Positions 1 to 10,435 of a DNA stretch of 64,000 nucleotides are shown in pieces. Made by a program: the position numbers and the translations under genes. The notes below the pieces were generated by a model, which saw only the letters and a program-made list of their open reading frames with translations, was not told the origin of the DNA and searched no databases. How positions within the stretch are numbered: position 1 is the stretch's first letter; each line of letters begins with the position of its first letter. Source of the DNA: Geomonas ferrireducens (GTDB taxonomy: Bacteria; Desulfobacterota; Desulfuromonadia; Geobacterales; Geobacteraceae); assembly GCF_004917065.1 (NCBI RefSeq), contig NZ_SSYA01000001.1, positions 247,001 through 311,000 of the forward strand, written 5' to 3'.

Positions 1-314
1 GGCCCATTAAACTCGGTCGGAGTATCGCCGCTGCTTGGTCAGGCATCGGGAGGAATTCGAGCACTGGCTTGACCACACTCTCACCAATCCGATGACTCTC
101 GGTTCTATAAGAACACCTAGAGATGGGAGTTCGGTAGGTCTAGCTTTAAGGCTTATTTACGCGGTCGTCATCCCCTCCCAATCTTCGCATGGTCTCCATC
201 TGCATGGTCACGCTGGCAAGAGCGGAAACTGGGTTGCCGTTCTAGAGCGAACTCTAAACGGTTGCAAAACGGTTGCAAAACGGATGCAAAAACGGATGCA
301 AACGGTTGCAAGCA
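1..314. other. non-coding region bordering the tRNA gene
   Basis: No gene is recognisable here. The one longer open frame (35-334, plus) has no ribosome binding site, no family resemblance and ends in low-complexity repeat sequence. The right part (about 256-310) is a cluster of imperfect direct repeats, described separately. The position immediately beyond the 3' end of a tRNA gene is where integrated elements usually begin, so this may be the edge of an integrated or decayed element. That is inference, since the other end lies outside the window. Confidence 0.5.
256..310. repeat. cluster of five GCAACCG/GCATCCG direct repeats
   Basis: Five near-identical copies of a unit reading aacggttgcaa or aacggatgcaa are spaced about 11-12 bp apart. 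They lie about 50 bp beyond the 3' end of the tRNA-Gly gene. Short direct repeats next to a tRNA 3' end resemble arm-type sites of tyrosine-recombinase attachment regions, but no integrase gene is visible in the window. Confidence 0.55.
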
Positions 315-350
315 ACAAAAAAGGACCTAGCTAGCATCAGCTAAGTCCTT
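315..350 (-). terminator. intrinsic terminator of tRNA-Gly
   Basis: On the minus strand an imperfect hairpin (AAGGACTTAGCT pairing with AGCTAGGTCCTT) is followed by a run of T. It lies just downstream of the tRNA 3' end and is suitably placed to end its transcript. Confidence 0.7.
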
Positions 351-358
351 GAATTTCT

Positions 359-433
<75 letters not shown>

Positions 434-633
434 CTAAGTGAGAAGAACCTTTTACCTTATCCGAAACTCGTTGTCAACGATTTTCCCGAAGCGACCATGC
501 CCTTCCGACAGGCCGGCTATTCTTCCAGGTGCCCGAGGGACGGGTACGTTTGGGGGCCAAAGCCCTGACCCTGCCGTCTCCCGGAGGGAGAGAGTGCATG
601 GACACCGGTAGCGGAAAACGCCGGGAATGGACT

Positions 634-927
634 TTACTTCATGACGAGCTTGGAAAGCATCTTCTGGGCGAGATCCTGGCTGGATACCTCGTAGGTGCCG
701 CTCTTGATCTGTGAACGCAACTCTTCTACCTTTTCCACCCGGATGTCGTCCCTCCTCTGCTTCGAGGTGGGAACCACGGGCATGTAGCTCGACAGCTCGA
801 CCTTGTCGGTCGCCGCCTGCTGCCTGGCCGCGGTCTCGGCGTGTGCGTCGCCCGTCTCGGGCTTCTCGTTGCGCACGACGGCAAGATGGGTTGCGGCCGG
901 GTTGGTATTGAGCTCTTCAAGTTTCAT
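634..927 (-). CDS. flgM: anti-sigma-28 factor FlgM
   Basis: The 97-residue protein matches the FlgM family: a disordered N-terminal half and a conserved C-terminal half with the motif RRDDIRVEKVEELRSQIKSG (residues about 58-77), followed by helices that bind the flagellar sigma factor. FlgM binds and inhibits FliA (sigma-28) in the cytoplasm until the hook-basal body can export it, so late flagellar genes stay off until assembly is ready. No other flagellar gene lies in this window; the downstream neighbour is the tRNA and the upstream one is gph. A sigma-28-like promoter lies upstream at 968-994, consistent with feedback expression. Length and motif are typical of the family. Confidence 0.9.
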   Translation of the reverse strand: MKLEELNTNPAATHLAVVRNEKPETGDAHAETAARQQAATDKVELSSYMPVVPTSKQRRDDIRVEKVEELRSQIKSGTYEVSSQDLAQKMLSKLVMK

Positions 928-967
928 CTGATTACGCCCCCAGTAGGTTGGTTGTAGATCTACTTTC

Positions 968-994
968 GTTTCGACACCCGGACGAATAACTTTA
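968..994 (-). promoter_or_regulatory. candidate sigma-28 promoter of flgM
   Basis: On the minus strand TAAA is followed after exactly 15 nt by GTCGAAAC, close to the sigma-28 consensus TAAA-N15-GCCGATAA (all four -35 bases and five of eight -10 bases). It ends 41 bp before the flgM start codon. The assignment rests on pattern and context only. Confidence 0.5.
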
Positions 995-1012
995 GCTAAT
1001 TTTCAACAGACA

Positions 1013-1672
1013 TCATTTTTTCTTCTCGATGAAGGGGAGCTGCAACAGCGAGGGGAAGTCCCCCACCCGGTAGCTCGCTCCTTCCAGTTCGCTCATCTCG
1101 CCGTAGCCGTAGCTGCACCCGACGGTCCATACACCGGCTCCGCCTCCTGCGGCTATGTCGTTGATGCTGTCCCCCACCATGACGCACTCGGCGGCGGGAA
1201 CCCCGAACCCCTTCAGGACGGCCAGGACGGGCTCGGGAGAGGGTTTGCGGCACGGAAAGGAGTCGGCGCCGAAGATGTCGGTGAAATGCCGCTCAAGGCC
1301 CAGTTTCCCGAGCACCTCGCGGCAAAGGGCCACGTTCTTGTTGGAGAGGACCACCATCGGGATGCCGAGCCCGGAGAGATCGGAGAGCGTCTCGGGCACA
1401 CCGGGGTACGGCCGGGTCTTGTCGGCTATGTGCGCCAGGTTGAACTCGAGGAAGACTTCGGTGGCGCGGTCCAGTTCCTCCACGCCGACCCCGGGCAGGG
1501 CCCGCTCCACGAGGTTGCGCACCCCGCGCCCGACGAGTTTGCGCACGTCGCTGATGCCGACCCGGGGCAGCCCGTATCGCTCGCGGATCAGATTGGTGGC
1601 GTCGGTCAGGTCGGGCAGCGAGTCGATGAGCGTGCCGTCCAGGTCGAAGATGAGCAGCCGGATTGGACCCAT
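1013..1672 (-). CDS. gph: phosphoglycolate phosphatase (HAD family)
   Basis: The 219-residue protein is a HAD-superfamily hydrolase of the Gph type, which dephosphorylates 2-phosphoglycolate, for example that formed during repair of DNA 3'-phosphoglycolate ends. Motif I is DLDGTLIDS (residues 10-18) with the nucleophile aspartate, motif II lies at VVLSNK (about 106-111), the motif III lysine is in RKPSPEP (about 141-147) and motif IV is GDSINDI (about 167-173). A helical cap domain lies between motifs I and II. It is on the same strand as guaA, with the guaA terminator between them. The exact substrate cannot be read from sequence; pyrophosphatase PpaX-like activity is the alternative. Confidence 0.85.
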   Translation of the reverse strand: MGPIRLLIFDLDGTLIDSLPDLTDATNLIRERYGLPRVGISDVRKLVGRGVRNLVERALPGVGVEELDRATEVFLEFNLAHIADKTRPYPGVPETLSDLSGLGIPMVVLSNKNVALCREVLGKLGLERHFTDIFGADSFPCRKPSPEPVLAVLKGFGVPAAECVMVGDSINDIAAGGGAGVWTVGCSYGYGEMSELEGASYRVGDFPSLLQLPFIEKKK

Positions 1673-1690
1673 TTTTCAGTCTCCAGATAC

Positions 1691-1732
1691 GAAAGAACCG
1701 CGGCGACCGGCCTTACCGGCGGTCACCGCGGT
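1691..1732 (-). terminator. terminator downstream of guaA
   Basis: A GC-rich hairpin (ACCGCGGTGACCG pairing with CGGTCGCCGCGGT) is followed on the minus strand by TTCTTTC. It lies about 45 bp after the guaA stop codon and before gph, so it should end the guaBA transcript. Confidence 0.6.
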
Positions 1733-1777
1733 GTATTTGTGCAAAAAGCGGACCTCAGGGGATGAGGCCGGCCCGGT

Positions 1778-3328
1778 TTATTCCCACTCGATGGTTGCGG
1801 GGGGCTTCTGGCTGATGTCGTAAACCACGCGGTTGACACCCTTCACTTCGTTGATGATACGGGAGGATATGCTCCCCAGAAGCTCGTACGGGAGCTTGAC
1901 CCAGTCGGCGGTCATGCCGTCCAGGGAGTTCACCGCGCGCAGGGCTACGGTGTACTCGTAGGTGCGGGCGTCACCCATTACGCCGACGGTTTTCACCGGC
2001 AGCAGCACGGCAAATGACTGCCAGATGTCGCGATATAACCCAGCTTTGCGGATTTCTTCGATGACGATGGCGTCGGCTTCGCGCAGGATGTCGAGTTTTT
2101 CGCCGGAGAGCTCGCCGATGCAGCGGATGGCGAGGCCCGGTCCCGGGAAGGGCTGACGGTACACCACCTCGTCGGGCATGCCGAGTTCCTTGCCGAGGAG
2201 CCTCACCTCGTCCTTGAATAGCTCGCGCACCGGCTCGAGGAGCTTCAGGTTCATCTTCTCGGGGAGCCCACCCACGTTGTGGTGGCTCTTGATGACGGCG
2301 GAAGGCCCTTTGGTGGAGACGGATTCGATGACGTCGGGGTAGAGGGTTCCCTGGGCCAGGTAGTCCACCTGCCCGAGCTTCTTGGCCTCCTCCTCGAAAA
2401 GGTAGATGAACTCGTTGCCGATGATCTTCCTTTTCTTCTCCGGGTCGGAGACGCCGGAGAGTACGCCGAGGAAGCGGTCGGTGGCGTCGACGTAGTCGAG
2501 GTTGATCTTGAAGTGCTTGGTGAAGAGGTTAACCACCTTCTCGGCCTCCCCTTTCCTCAAGAGCCCGTTGTTCACGAAGACGCACTGGAGCTGGTCGCCG
2601 ATCGCCTTGTGGATGAGGACCGCGACGACGGAGGAGTCGACCCCGCCGGAGAGGGCGCAGAGCACCTTGCCGGTGCCGACCTTCTTGCGGATATCCTCGA
2701 TCTCGGTCTCGATGAAGTTCGCCATGGTCCAGGTCGGCTGCGAACCGCAGACGTTGAACAGGAAGTTGCCGATCATCTCGTCGCCGCGCGGGGTGTGCAC
2801 CACCTCGGGGTGGAACTGCACGCCGTAGAAGCGGCGCTTGTCGTCCTTCATCGCGGCGACCGGGCAGGTCTGGGTGTGGGCCATCTTGACGAAGCCGGCG
2901 GGCATCTCTTCGATGCGGTCGCCGTGGGACATCCAGACCTCGGCGCCGCCGTCGAAGCCGGCGAAGACTTCGCTCGTGCCGTCGAGAGTCAGGGTGGCAC
3001 GGCCGAACTCGCGCTTGTCGCAACGCTCGACGCGCCCGCCCAACTGCTGGGTCATGAGCTGCATGCCGTAGCAAATCCCGAGGATCGGAATGCCTAAGTC
3101 ATAGATGCCGAGGTCGGAGTGCGGGGCATCCTTGTCGTAGACGCTGGAAGGGCCGCCGGAGAGGATGATCCCCTTCGGTGCGAACGCCTTTATCTTCTCG
3201 AGCGCCATGTTGTAGGGGTGGATCTCGCAGTAGACGCTCTGCTCCCTCACGCGGCGTGCGATGAGCTGGGTCACCTGGGAGCCGAAGTCGAGGATCAGCA
3301 CCTTCTCTGAATGGATATCTACGGTCAT
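1778..3328 (-). CDS. guaA: GMP synthase (glutamine-hydrolysing)
   Basis: GuaA converts XMP to GMP using ATP and glutamine, the last step of de novo guanine nucleotide synthesis. The 516-residue protein has the N-terminal class I glutamine amidotransferase domain (GICYGMQ nucleophile-cysteine motif near residue 84 and HPEV catalytic histidine near 175), then the ATP pyrophosphatase domain with the P-loop motif ALSGGVDSS near residue 226, and a dimerisation domain ending in IEWE. I chose the ATG at 3328, preceded by AAGGAACCTC, because it starts with the family-typical [15 protein letters not shown]; the open frame upstream of it is the out-of-frame 3' part of guaB. It lies 20 bp after guaB in one operon. 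Confidence 0.96.
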   Translation of the reverse strand: MTVDIHSEKVLILDFGSQVTQLIARRVREQSVYCEIHPYNMALEKIKAFAPKGIILSGGPSSVYDKDAPHSDLGIYDLGIPILGICYGMQLMTQQLGGRVERCDKREFGRATLTLDGTSEVFAGFDGGAEVWMSHGDRIEEMPAGFVKMAHTQTCPVAAMKDDKRRFYGVQFHPEVVHTPRGDEMIGNFLFNVCGSQPTWTMANFIETEIEDIRKKVGTGKVLCALSGGVDSSVVAVLIHKAIGDQLQCVFVNNGLLRKGEAEKVVNLFTKHFKINLDYVDATDRFLGVLSGVSDPEKKRKIIGNEFIYLFEEEAKKLGQVDYLAQGTLYPDVIESVSTKGPSAVIKSHHNVGGLPEKMNLKLLEPVRELFKDEVRLLGKELGMPDEVVYRQPFPGPGLAIRCIGELSGEKLDILREADAIVIEEIRKAGLYRDIWQSFAVLLPVKTVGVMGDARTYEYTVALRAVNSLDGMTADWVKLPYELLGSISSRIINEVKGVNRVVYDISQKPPATIEWE

Positions 3329-3348
3329 TTTGAGGTTCCTTATGTTTA

Positions 3349-4851
<1,503 letters not shown>

Positions 4852-4861
4852 TTAACCGGAA

Positions 4862-4890
4862 AACCTATTACAAGGGGGAAGGCAAGTCAA
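4862..4890 (-). promoter_or_regulatory. sigma-70-like promoter of guaBA
   Basis: On the minus strand TTGACT and TAGGTT are separated by 17 bp, about 45 bp before the guaB start codon. The same -10 hexamer with 17-bp spacing recurs at 35241-35269, upstream of the aminotransferase gene. Confidence 0.5.
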
Positions 4891-5042
4891 CTAAAATTAG
4901 GCTAATGACAAAGAGAAAAGCATAGGATTTCCCAACCTTAGCGTCTACACTACCGCGGCTAATGGGTACGGGAAAATCCCGGTGCGGCGCATGCGTTCCT
5001 CACGGCGCCGTGGCTTCACAGCCGGCGCGCCGCCGCCTCGCC

Positions 5043-5089
5043 GCGCTACGAAAAACCCCCTCGCGTTTTTTCGGGAGGGGGTTTTTTTT
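5043..5089 (-). terminator. terminator downstream of the M42 peptidase
   Basis: CCCCCTC and GAGGGGG form a hairpin that is followed on the minus strand by TTTTT; it begins at the peptidase stop codon. The plus-strand reading also carries a T-run, so it could work in both directions. Confidence 0.8.
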
Positions 5090-6159
5090 CACATCGGGAT
5101 GAAGGCGTCCCTTCTCCCCATCTTCGAGAGGGAGGCGACGATCAGTTCGACCGCATGGTCCAGGTCGGAGAGGGACATGGTCTCGACCGGGGTGTGCATG
5201 TAACGCAGCGGAAGCTTGACGAGGGCGGTCGCGACGCCGCCGCGCGAGATCTGCATCGGGTTCGCGTCGGTGCCGGTGGCCCGGGCGATGCCGGTGTACT
5301 GCACGGCGATGCCGTTATCCCGTGCGGTGCCGGAGAGGAGATCGAAGAGCACCGGGTTTATGTTCGCGCCGCGCGGCAGGATCGGCCCTTTGCCGAGTCC
5401 CACTTCGCCGTTGTGCTTTTTGTCCACGTCGGGCTGATCGGTGGCGAAGTCCACCTCGACGCAGATGCCTACGTCCGGGTTCACCGAGTAGGAACTCGTG
5501 GTGCCGCCTCTGAGACCGACCTCCTCCTGTACCGAGGAGACGCCGTAGAGATCGACCGGGAGCCGGTTCGGCAGTTCGGAGACGCGGCGCAACACCTCGG
5601 CGACCACGAAGCTGCCCGCCTTGTCGTCGAGACCGCGCGAGCTCACGCGGTCCCCGAAGAGACGCTCGAGATTGCTCGCAAAGGTGATCGGGTCGCCGAC
5701 ACGGACCCACTCGAGGGCCTCCTGCTTGTTGGCGGCGCCTATATCGATGTACTGGGCGTCCAGCTTGATCACCTGGTCGCGCTCCTTGGGCTCGATCAGG
5801 TGGATGGGGCGCTTCCCGACGACGCCGTTTATCGCACCGCGGGAGGTGTGCACGTGCACGCGCATACCCGGGGTGATGTGCGGATCGACGCCGCCGATCG
5901 GCGAGAAGTAGATGAAGCCGTTGTCGTCCAGGTAGCGCACCTGCAGGCCGATCTCGTCGGAGTGCCCCACCACCATGACGCGCGGACGGTCCTTCCCCTC
6001 TCCCTGGATCATGCCGAACACGTTGCCCATTACGTCGGTGGCGACCTGGCAGAAAGGTTCTATGTAGGAGCGGAAAACGCGCTGGGCAGGCTGCTCGTAC
6101 CCCGAGGGGCTGGGGGCTGCCAGAAGCTGCTGCAGAAACTCAAATGATGCGTCGCGCAT
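5089..6159 (-). CDS. M42-family metallopeptidase (FrvX/endoglucanase-M family)
   Basis: The 356-residue protein matches the M42 dinuclear metallo-aminopeptidases, cytosolic enzymes that form large tetrahedral assemblies and trim small peptides; some members were once annotated as endoglucanases. Metal-ligand motifs are visible in order: GHSDEIG (about residues 65-71, where many relatives have AHMDEIG), GLDDKAG (about 178-184), the catalytic glutamates in SVQEEVG (about 211-217), EVDFATD (about 235-241) and the late histidine in RYMHTPVE (about 322-329). Substrate specificity is not predictable. It is a single-gene unit with its own terminator. Confidence 0.85.
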   Translation of the reverse strand: MRDASFEFLQQLLAAPSPSGYEQPAQRVFRSYIEPFCQVATDVMGNVFGMIQGEGKDRPRVMVVGHSDEIGLQVRYLDDNGFIYFSPIGGVDPHITPGMRVHVHTSRGAINGVVGKRPIHLIEPKERDQVIKLDAQYIDIGAANKQEALEWVRVGDPITFASNLERLFGDRVSSRGLDDKAGSFVVAEVLRRVSELPNRLPVDLYGVSSVQEEVGLRGGTTSSYSVNPDVGICVEVDFATDQPDVDKKHNGEVGLGKGPILPRGANINPVLFDLLSGTARDNGIAVQYTGIARATGTDANPMQISRGGVATALVKLPLRYMHTPVETMSLSDLDHAVELIVASLSKMGRRDAFIPM

Positions 6160-6319
6160 GGTCTTTCCTCCGGATTGACGCTGTAGTTAATTAAGAAAGG
6201 GCAGAGCCCACTCTCACCCTACCCTTTATGACTTCGTTTTTCAATACGGTGCGGGACGCCACCGGCCGCGGCATGTTCCTCTTCGCTATGCGGCGCCCTC
6301 ACCCCTCTCTGGCAGGGCG

Positions 6320-6823
6320 CTACATGGGGTATTTGCCCATGGCGGCGGGGTCCATGTGGTCCAGGAAGTCGACGAAGCGGCGGGCGTTGTTTTCGCGGAC
6401 AAATCCCTCTTCGTTCATGTCGAGCTTCGACGCCTGGCCCAGCACCTCATCGCTCACCCACACAGGGAGGCGGTATTTCAGTGAAAAGAGCATAGCCTCG
6501 GCCACGTGCACCTCGAGTCGGATCTCTTCGGCCGCACCGTCGACGACCCGCACCGAGGCGGTGAAGATGCCGTCGCGCAGGCTCTCGACGTAGATGCCGA
6601 CTACCGTCATGCCGAGATGCTCGATCAGTGCAGTGAAGACGTCCCGTCGGGCGGTGCGGGCGCTCATCTCCCGCCCCACGAATTGCGCGGCGAAGGAAAC
6701 GGACTCAGAGGCGTTGATCCAGACCGGCACGGCCAGTTTTTCCTCGGGATCCTTCAGGATGATCACCGGCATCTGTGCGATGGCGTCCATGGCGAAGCCG
6801 AATACCTTCATCTCGACGTACAT
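6320..6823 (-). CDS. bifunctional nuclease family protein (DUF151)
   Basis: The 167-residue protein belongs to the BFN/DUF151 family; plant and bacterial members have been described as having nuclease activity. The family signature is seen in VFGFAMDAIAQMPVIILKD near the N-terminus and VPVWINASESVSFA at about residues 33-46. I chose the ATG at 6823, which follows GGAGAAGGAACCG; the longer frame upstream overlaps the end of miaB and is not family-like. It lies 19 bp after miaB on the same strand, so the two are probably co-transcribed. A role in RNA or DNA metabolism beside MiaB is plausible but not shown. Confidence 0.8.
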   Translation of the reverse strand: MYVEMKVFGFAMDAIAQMPVIILKDPEEKLAVPVWINASESVSFAAQFVGREMSARTARRDVFTALIEHLGMTVVGIYVESLRDGIFTASVRVVDGAAEEIRLEVHVAEAMLFSLKYRLPVWVSDEVLGQASKLDMNEEGFVRENNARRFVDFLDHMDPAAMGKYPM

Positions 6824-6842
6824 CGGTTCCTTCTCCCCCTTC

Positions 6843-8174
6843 TCAGGCATGCAGGATCTCCCCTTTGAGCAGGGTCTGCAGCCCTTCGGTGATGCGCACC
6901 TCGACGATATGCCCGGCCAGGGCCAGGTCTCCATGAAGGACCGTCCCCCTGTTGCCGCCGGTTCTGCCGAAGAGGGAGTCGCCGCTGCTGCTAGCCCCCT
7001 CCACCAGCACCCGCTGCACACTCCCCACCAGGCTTTGGTTCCTCGCCAGGGTGATCCGCTTTTGCGCTGCCTGCAGGAGCTCCAAGCGTCCCTGCTTCTC
7101 CTTCCTGGTCACCTCGTCGGGAAAACCGGCGGCCTTCGTGCCAGGACGGGGGGAATAGATAAAGGAGAAGAGGTCTGCGTAGCGCACCTCCTCGATGAGT
7201 TCCATGGTCTCCCGGAAAGCCGCTTCGTCCTCGCCGGGAAAGCCTACGATCATGTCGCCGGTGATTTGTATCCCGGGGCAGGCCTGCTCGAGCGCACGCA
7301 CTTTGGCAAGGTAGTCGGCACGGGTGTAGCCGCGGTTCATCCTCTTTAGCACCTCATCACTACCGGACTGGGCCGGGAGGTGTATGTGCGGGGCGAGTTT
7401 CGGAATCTGCGCGAAGCAGTCGATGAGCCTTGCCGAGATGTCTTTGGGATGCGAGGTGGTGAAGCGAAGCCTTTCGATGCCGTCCACCTCGGCCACCCGG
7501 AAGAGGAGCTCGGCGAAGTCGGGCGCCGCATCCTCCTTGAAACCGTAGGAGTTTACGTTCTGCCCCAAGAGCGTCACCTCGGTGACGCCTGCCACGGCGA
7601 GTGCCGCCACCTCCTCGACCACCTTGTCGGCGCTTCGGCTGATTTCGCGCCCGCGCACATGCGGCACGATGCAGTAGGCGCAGAAGTTGTCGCACCCTTG
7701 CATGACGGTGACGAAACGGGTGACGCCCCCCTCGTTCTCGGCGTGGGGAAAGAGGTCGAAGCGCTTTTCGTCGTCGAGAAAGTCGGTGGCGACGCTTTTT
7801 TTCCCCGCCTCGGCCCCGGCGACCATCTTCTGCAGCAGGTGCAGGTTGTGCGTGCCGAAGACCAGGTCGACGAAGGGGGCTTTCTTCAGGAGTTCCTCCC
7901 CTTCCTGCTGGGCGACGCATCCACCGACGCCGATGATGAGCTCAGGCCGCTTCTTCTTCATCGACTTGAACTTGCCGAGATGTCCGTACATGCGCTGCTC
8001 GGCGGTAGCGCGGATGCTGCAGGTGTTGAGAAGAACCAGGTCGGCCTCCCCGGGTTCCTGCGTCTGTCCGTAGCCGATCCCCTTCATCAGGGTCACGATC
8101 TTTTCGGAATCGCTCACGTTCATCTGGCAACCGAACGTTTCCAGGTAAAGCTTTTTTGCCTTAATCACGCCCAC
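6843..8174 (-). CDS. miaB: tRNA-2-methylthio-N6-dimethylallyladenosine synthase MiaB
   Basis: MiaB is a radical-SAM methylthiotransferase that adds a methylthio group to i6A37 of tRNAs reading UNN codons. The 443-residue protein has the N-terminal UPF0004 domain with three cluster cysteines (ETFGCQMNVSDSE near residues 13-25, LLNTCSIR near 49-56 and GVGGCVAQ near 82-89). The radical-SAM motif is CDNFCAYC near residue 156, and a C-terminal TRAM domain spans about 375-440. The length is normal for the family. The DUF151 gene follows closely. Confidence 0.93.
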   Translation of the reverse strand: MGVIKAKKLYLETFGCQMNVSDSEKIVTLMKGIGYGQTQEPGEADLVLLNTCSIRATAEQRMYGHLGKFKSMKKKRPELIIGVGGCVAQQEGEELLKKAPFVDLVFGTHNLHLLQKMVAGAEAGKKSVATDFLDDEKRFDLFPHAENEGGVTRFVTVMQGCDNFCAYCIVPHVRGREISRSADKVVEEVAALAVAGVTEVTLLGQNVNSYGFKEDAAPDFAELLFRVAEVDGIERLRFTTSHPKDISARLIDCFAQIPKLAPHIHLPAQSGSDEVLKRMNRGYTRADYLAKVRALEQACPGIQITGDMIVGFPGEDEAAFRETMELIEEVRYADLFSFIYSPRPGTKAAGFPDEVTRKEKQGRLELLQAAQKRITLARNQSLVGSVQRVLVEGASSSGDSLFGRTGGNRGTVLHGDLALAGHIVEVRITEGLQTLLKGEILHA

Positions 8175-8622
8175 ATCCTGTCGGTTAAATTGGAGAATAG
8201 TACGAGAATTCGCGGCTCCACGTCAACCCCTATTAAGCAGTTCCCACCACGTCCGCACTCCGTCGCCGAATACAATATTAGTGCATATAAATCATGGACC
8301 TAGCGATATATTCGAGAAAAAATATATTGACATATCACGCGAGCTGGATTTATAAGACTCATTAGGAGTCCCGGCATGCGCCCCGCTCCAAAATCCCACT
8401 TACGCACGACCCTTCCAATCCAGATTCTGTTAATGACTGGATGACTCTGGAACCATTATAAATCTCCAAAATTACACATTTCCCCTAAATCTACCGGTCA
8501 ATGCGCCGATTAGGGCAGTAGCGTCCAGCGTTTAATGAGTTACCTCGGCACGGCAACGTGCATCTGCAATATTCTCTGAAGAAAGTTGGTTCAACACCAG
8601 CGAACAGGAAAAGGAGAAGTAC
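8175..8622. other. AT-rich intergenic region upstream of the porin gene
   Basis: This 448-bp stretch separates miaB from the divergently transcribed porin operon and holds no gene I can support. It is much more AT-rich than its surroundings at 8215-8360 and contains a good sigma-70-like promoter (8327-8356), which would give a 5' leader of roughly 260 nt before the porin start codon. I did not recognise a known riboswitch in the leader. Confidence 0.6.
8327..8356 (+). promoter_or_regulatory. sigma-70-like promoter upstream of the porin operon
   Basis: TTGACA and TATAAG are separated by 18 bp. The -35 box is perfect and the -10 box matches five of six positions. The predicted transcript carries a long leader before the porin start at 8623. 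Confidence 0.5.
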
Positions 8623-10359
8623 ATGAAAAAACTGGAAAAGCTGTTGGTAGGCGCAGCCCTTTGCGCACTGGCGGTTCCGGCGGCCGCGCAGGCGGACGAC
8701 CAGGAAATGCAGAAGAAGATCGACGACCTCACCAAGAAGGTGCAGAAGCTCGAAGAGCAGCAGAAAGGCTCCGACTCTAAGAAGATCGCCGACCTCACCA
8801 AGAAGGTTGACAGGATCGAGGAAAAATCCCTCGGCAAGTGGCTCACCATCGGTGGTGACTACCGCTTCAGGCTCGACAACCTGAACGGCCGTACCGTCGG
8901 TTACACCGACGCAAACGGTACCTTCACCAACGCAGCCAACCAGATTCAGGCTGCTTTTTTCGCTGATCCGACCAACCCGATGAACGCCGGCATGCTGAGC
9001 GGTCTCATGGGCTTCTCCAACGCAATGTCCGGCGTCAGGACATTTTCCCAGGCGGGCCAGTTCCTCCAGGATAACTCGGCCCTCGTAGGCACCCCGACCA
9101 CTCCGGGGATGCTGGCAGCTTACGCCAAACAGGTTCCGGCCTATAAGCCGAACAACGACACCATCTACACCAACCGCTTGGGCCTGAACCTGCACGCCAA
9201 GGCGACCAAGGACGTGACCGTGAACGTCCGCCTGCTCGCGTACAAGGTGTTCGGCGCCCAGGACGACAACGCAGTAACCAACTACGGCGGCACCCCGTTC
9301 TTCGCCGATCGCGTCGGGACCTTCGACGGCACCATGGGTCACGTCCCCTCCTCGAGCTTCCTGAACGTCGACCGCGCCTACGCCACCTGGAGCAACATCG
9401 CCGACCAGCCGATCTGGTTCTCCGTAGGTCGTCGTCCCTCCACCGAGGGGGCTCCGAGCAACCTGCGCCTGAACAACGAGCGCCCGGGCAACGGCGGTAC
9501 CCCTGCCCTTCTCGTCGACTACGCCTTTGACGGCATGACCATCGGCTGGGCACCGGACATCGAAGGTCTCCCCGGCGCTTACGCTAAGATCTGCTACGGC
9601 CGCGGCTTCGAAGGTGGCTTCGAAAACAATAACAACAACCTCAGGGACACCGACATGCTCGGCCTGGCCATCATCCCGGTCGACACCGACCCGCTGCGCG
9701 TCTGGCTGCAGTACAACCGCGGCTTCAACATCTTCGACTTCCCGGCGATGAAAGACACCGCGTTCGGCAACACCTACCCGTCCACCGACCTCGGCGCTAT
9801 CGACTGGTACGGTGCGGGCGCGATGAGCACCCTCAAGAACATCGGCCCGGGCAACCTGAACTTCTTCGCCGACGCAGGTCTCAGCGTCACCCACCCGAAC
9901 GACAACGTCTCCTCTCAGGCCGGCTTCCAGGGCCTCATGACCGGCGGCTTCTTCGACCCCGAAAAACCGACCAGCAAGACCGGTTGGGCCGCATATGCCG
10001 GCGCCCGCTACGACTACACCCCGACCAAGACCAAGGTCGGCGTCGAGTACAACCACGGCTCCAAGAACTGGATCACCTTCGCTCCTGCAGCTGACGACAT
10101 GTGGACCACCAAACTCGGGACCCGCGGTAACGTCTACGAAGGCTACCTGATCCAGGAGATCAACTCCAAGCCGGTTTCCTCCTACCTCTCCAAGGCCTTC
10201 TTCAGGGTCGGCTTCCAGTGGTACGACTTCGACTACACCGGGAGCAACAACTGGGTAGGCGCTCCGGTGAAGATTTCCGATGTGAACAACAGGATGATGA
10301 TGCTGACCCCGGTAAAATACGCTCGTGACATCTACGCTACCTTCGAGGTCAAATTCTAG
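8623..10359 (+). CDS. outer-membrane porin-like protein (DUF3373 family)
   Basis: The 578-residue protein starts with a signal peptide (KKLEKLLVGAALCALAVP, cut near AAAQA-DD). A heptad-rich coiled coil follows (about residues 27-70), then a long Asn/Gly/aromatic-rich region typical of a beta-barrel, starting at LGKWLTIGGDYRFRLDNL and ending with the C-terminal phenylalanine of outer-membrane barrels (ATFEVKF). An N-terminal coiled coil plus barrel resembles the DUF3373 putative porins common in Geobacter. It heads a cluster with a small secreted protein and two octaheme cytochromes, so it may be the outer-membrane pore of an electron-transfer module or a substrate channel. The ribosome binding site is AAAAGGAGAAGTAC. 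Confidence 0.8.
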   Translation: MKKLEKLLVGAALCALAVPAAAQADDQEMQKKIDDLTKKVQKLEEQQKGSDSKKIADLTKKVDRIEEKSLGKWLTIGGDYRFRLDNLNGRTVGYTDANGTFTNAANQIQAAFFADPTNPMNAGMLSGLMGFSNAMSGVRTFSQAGQFLQDNSALVGTPTTPGMLAAYAKQVPAYKPNNDTIYTNRLGLNLHAKATKDVTVNVRLLAYKVFGAQDDNAVTNYGGTPFFADRVGTFDGTMGHVPSSSFLNVDRAYATWSNIADQPIWFSVGRRPSTEGAPSNLRLNNERPGNGGTPALLVDYAFDGMTIGWAPDIEGLPGAYAKICYGRGFEGGFENNNNNLRDTDMLGLAIIPVDTDPLRVWLQYNRGFNIFDFPAMKDTAFGNTYPSTDLGAIDWYGAGAMSTLKNIGPGNLNFFADAGLSVTHPNDNVSSQAGFQGLMTGGFFDPEKPTSKTGWAAYAGARYDYTPTKTKVGVEYNHGSKNWITFAPAADDMWTTKLGTRGNVYEGYLIQEINSKPVSSYLSKAFFRVGFQWYDFDYTGSNNWVGAPVKISDVNNRMMMLTPVKYARDIYATFEVKF

Positions 10360-10392
10360 GACGAAGCAGCACCAGACGAAACACCATGCACA

Positions 10393-10417
10393 GGGGCGGC
10401 GACCGAGTCGCCGCCCC
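10393..10417 (+). repeat. perfect 11-bp hairpin between porin and small protein genes
   Basis: GGGGCGGCGAC pairs perfectly with GTCGCCGCCCC around a 3-nt loop. No T-run follows; instead the ribosome binding site AAAAGGAG of the next gene begins 3 nt later. This fits an mRNA-stabilising or translation-limiting element better than a terminator. Confidence 0.6.
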
Positions 10418-10435
10418 CATAAAAGGAGAACGAAG

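Noticed and set aside
35-334. Possible 99-residue gene at the window start (plus)
   Set aside because: It has no ribosome binding site, ends in the tandem repeat cluster and tRNA terminator, and has no recognisable family pattern.
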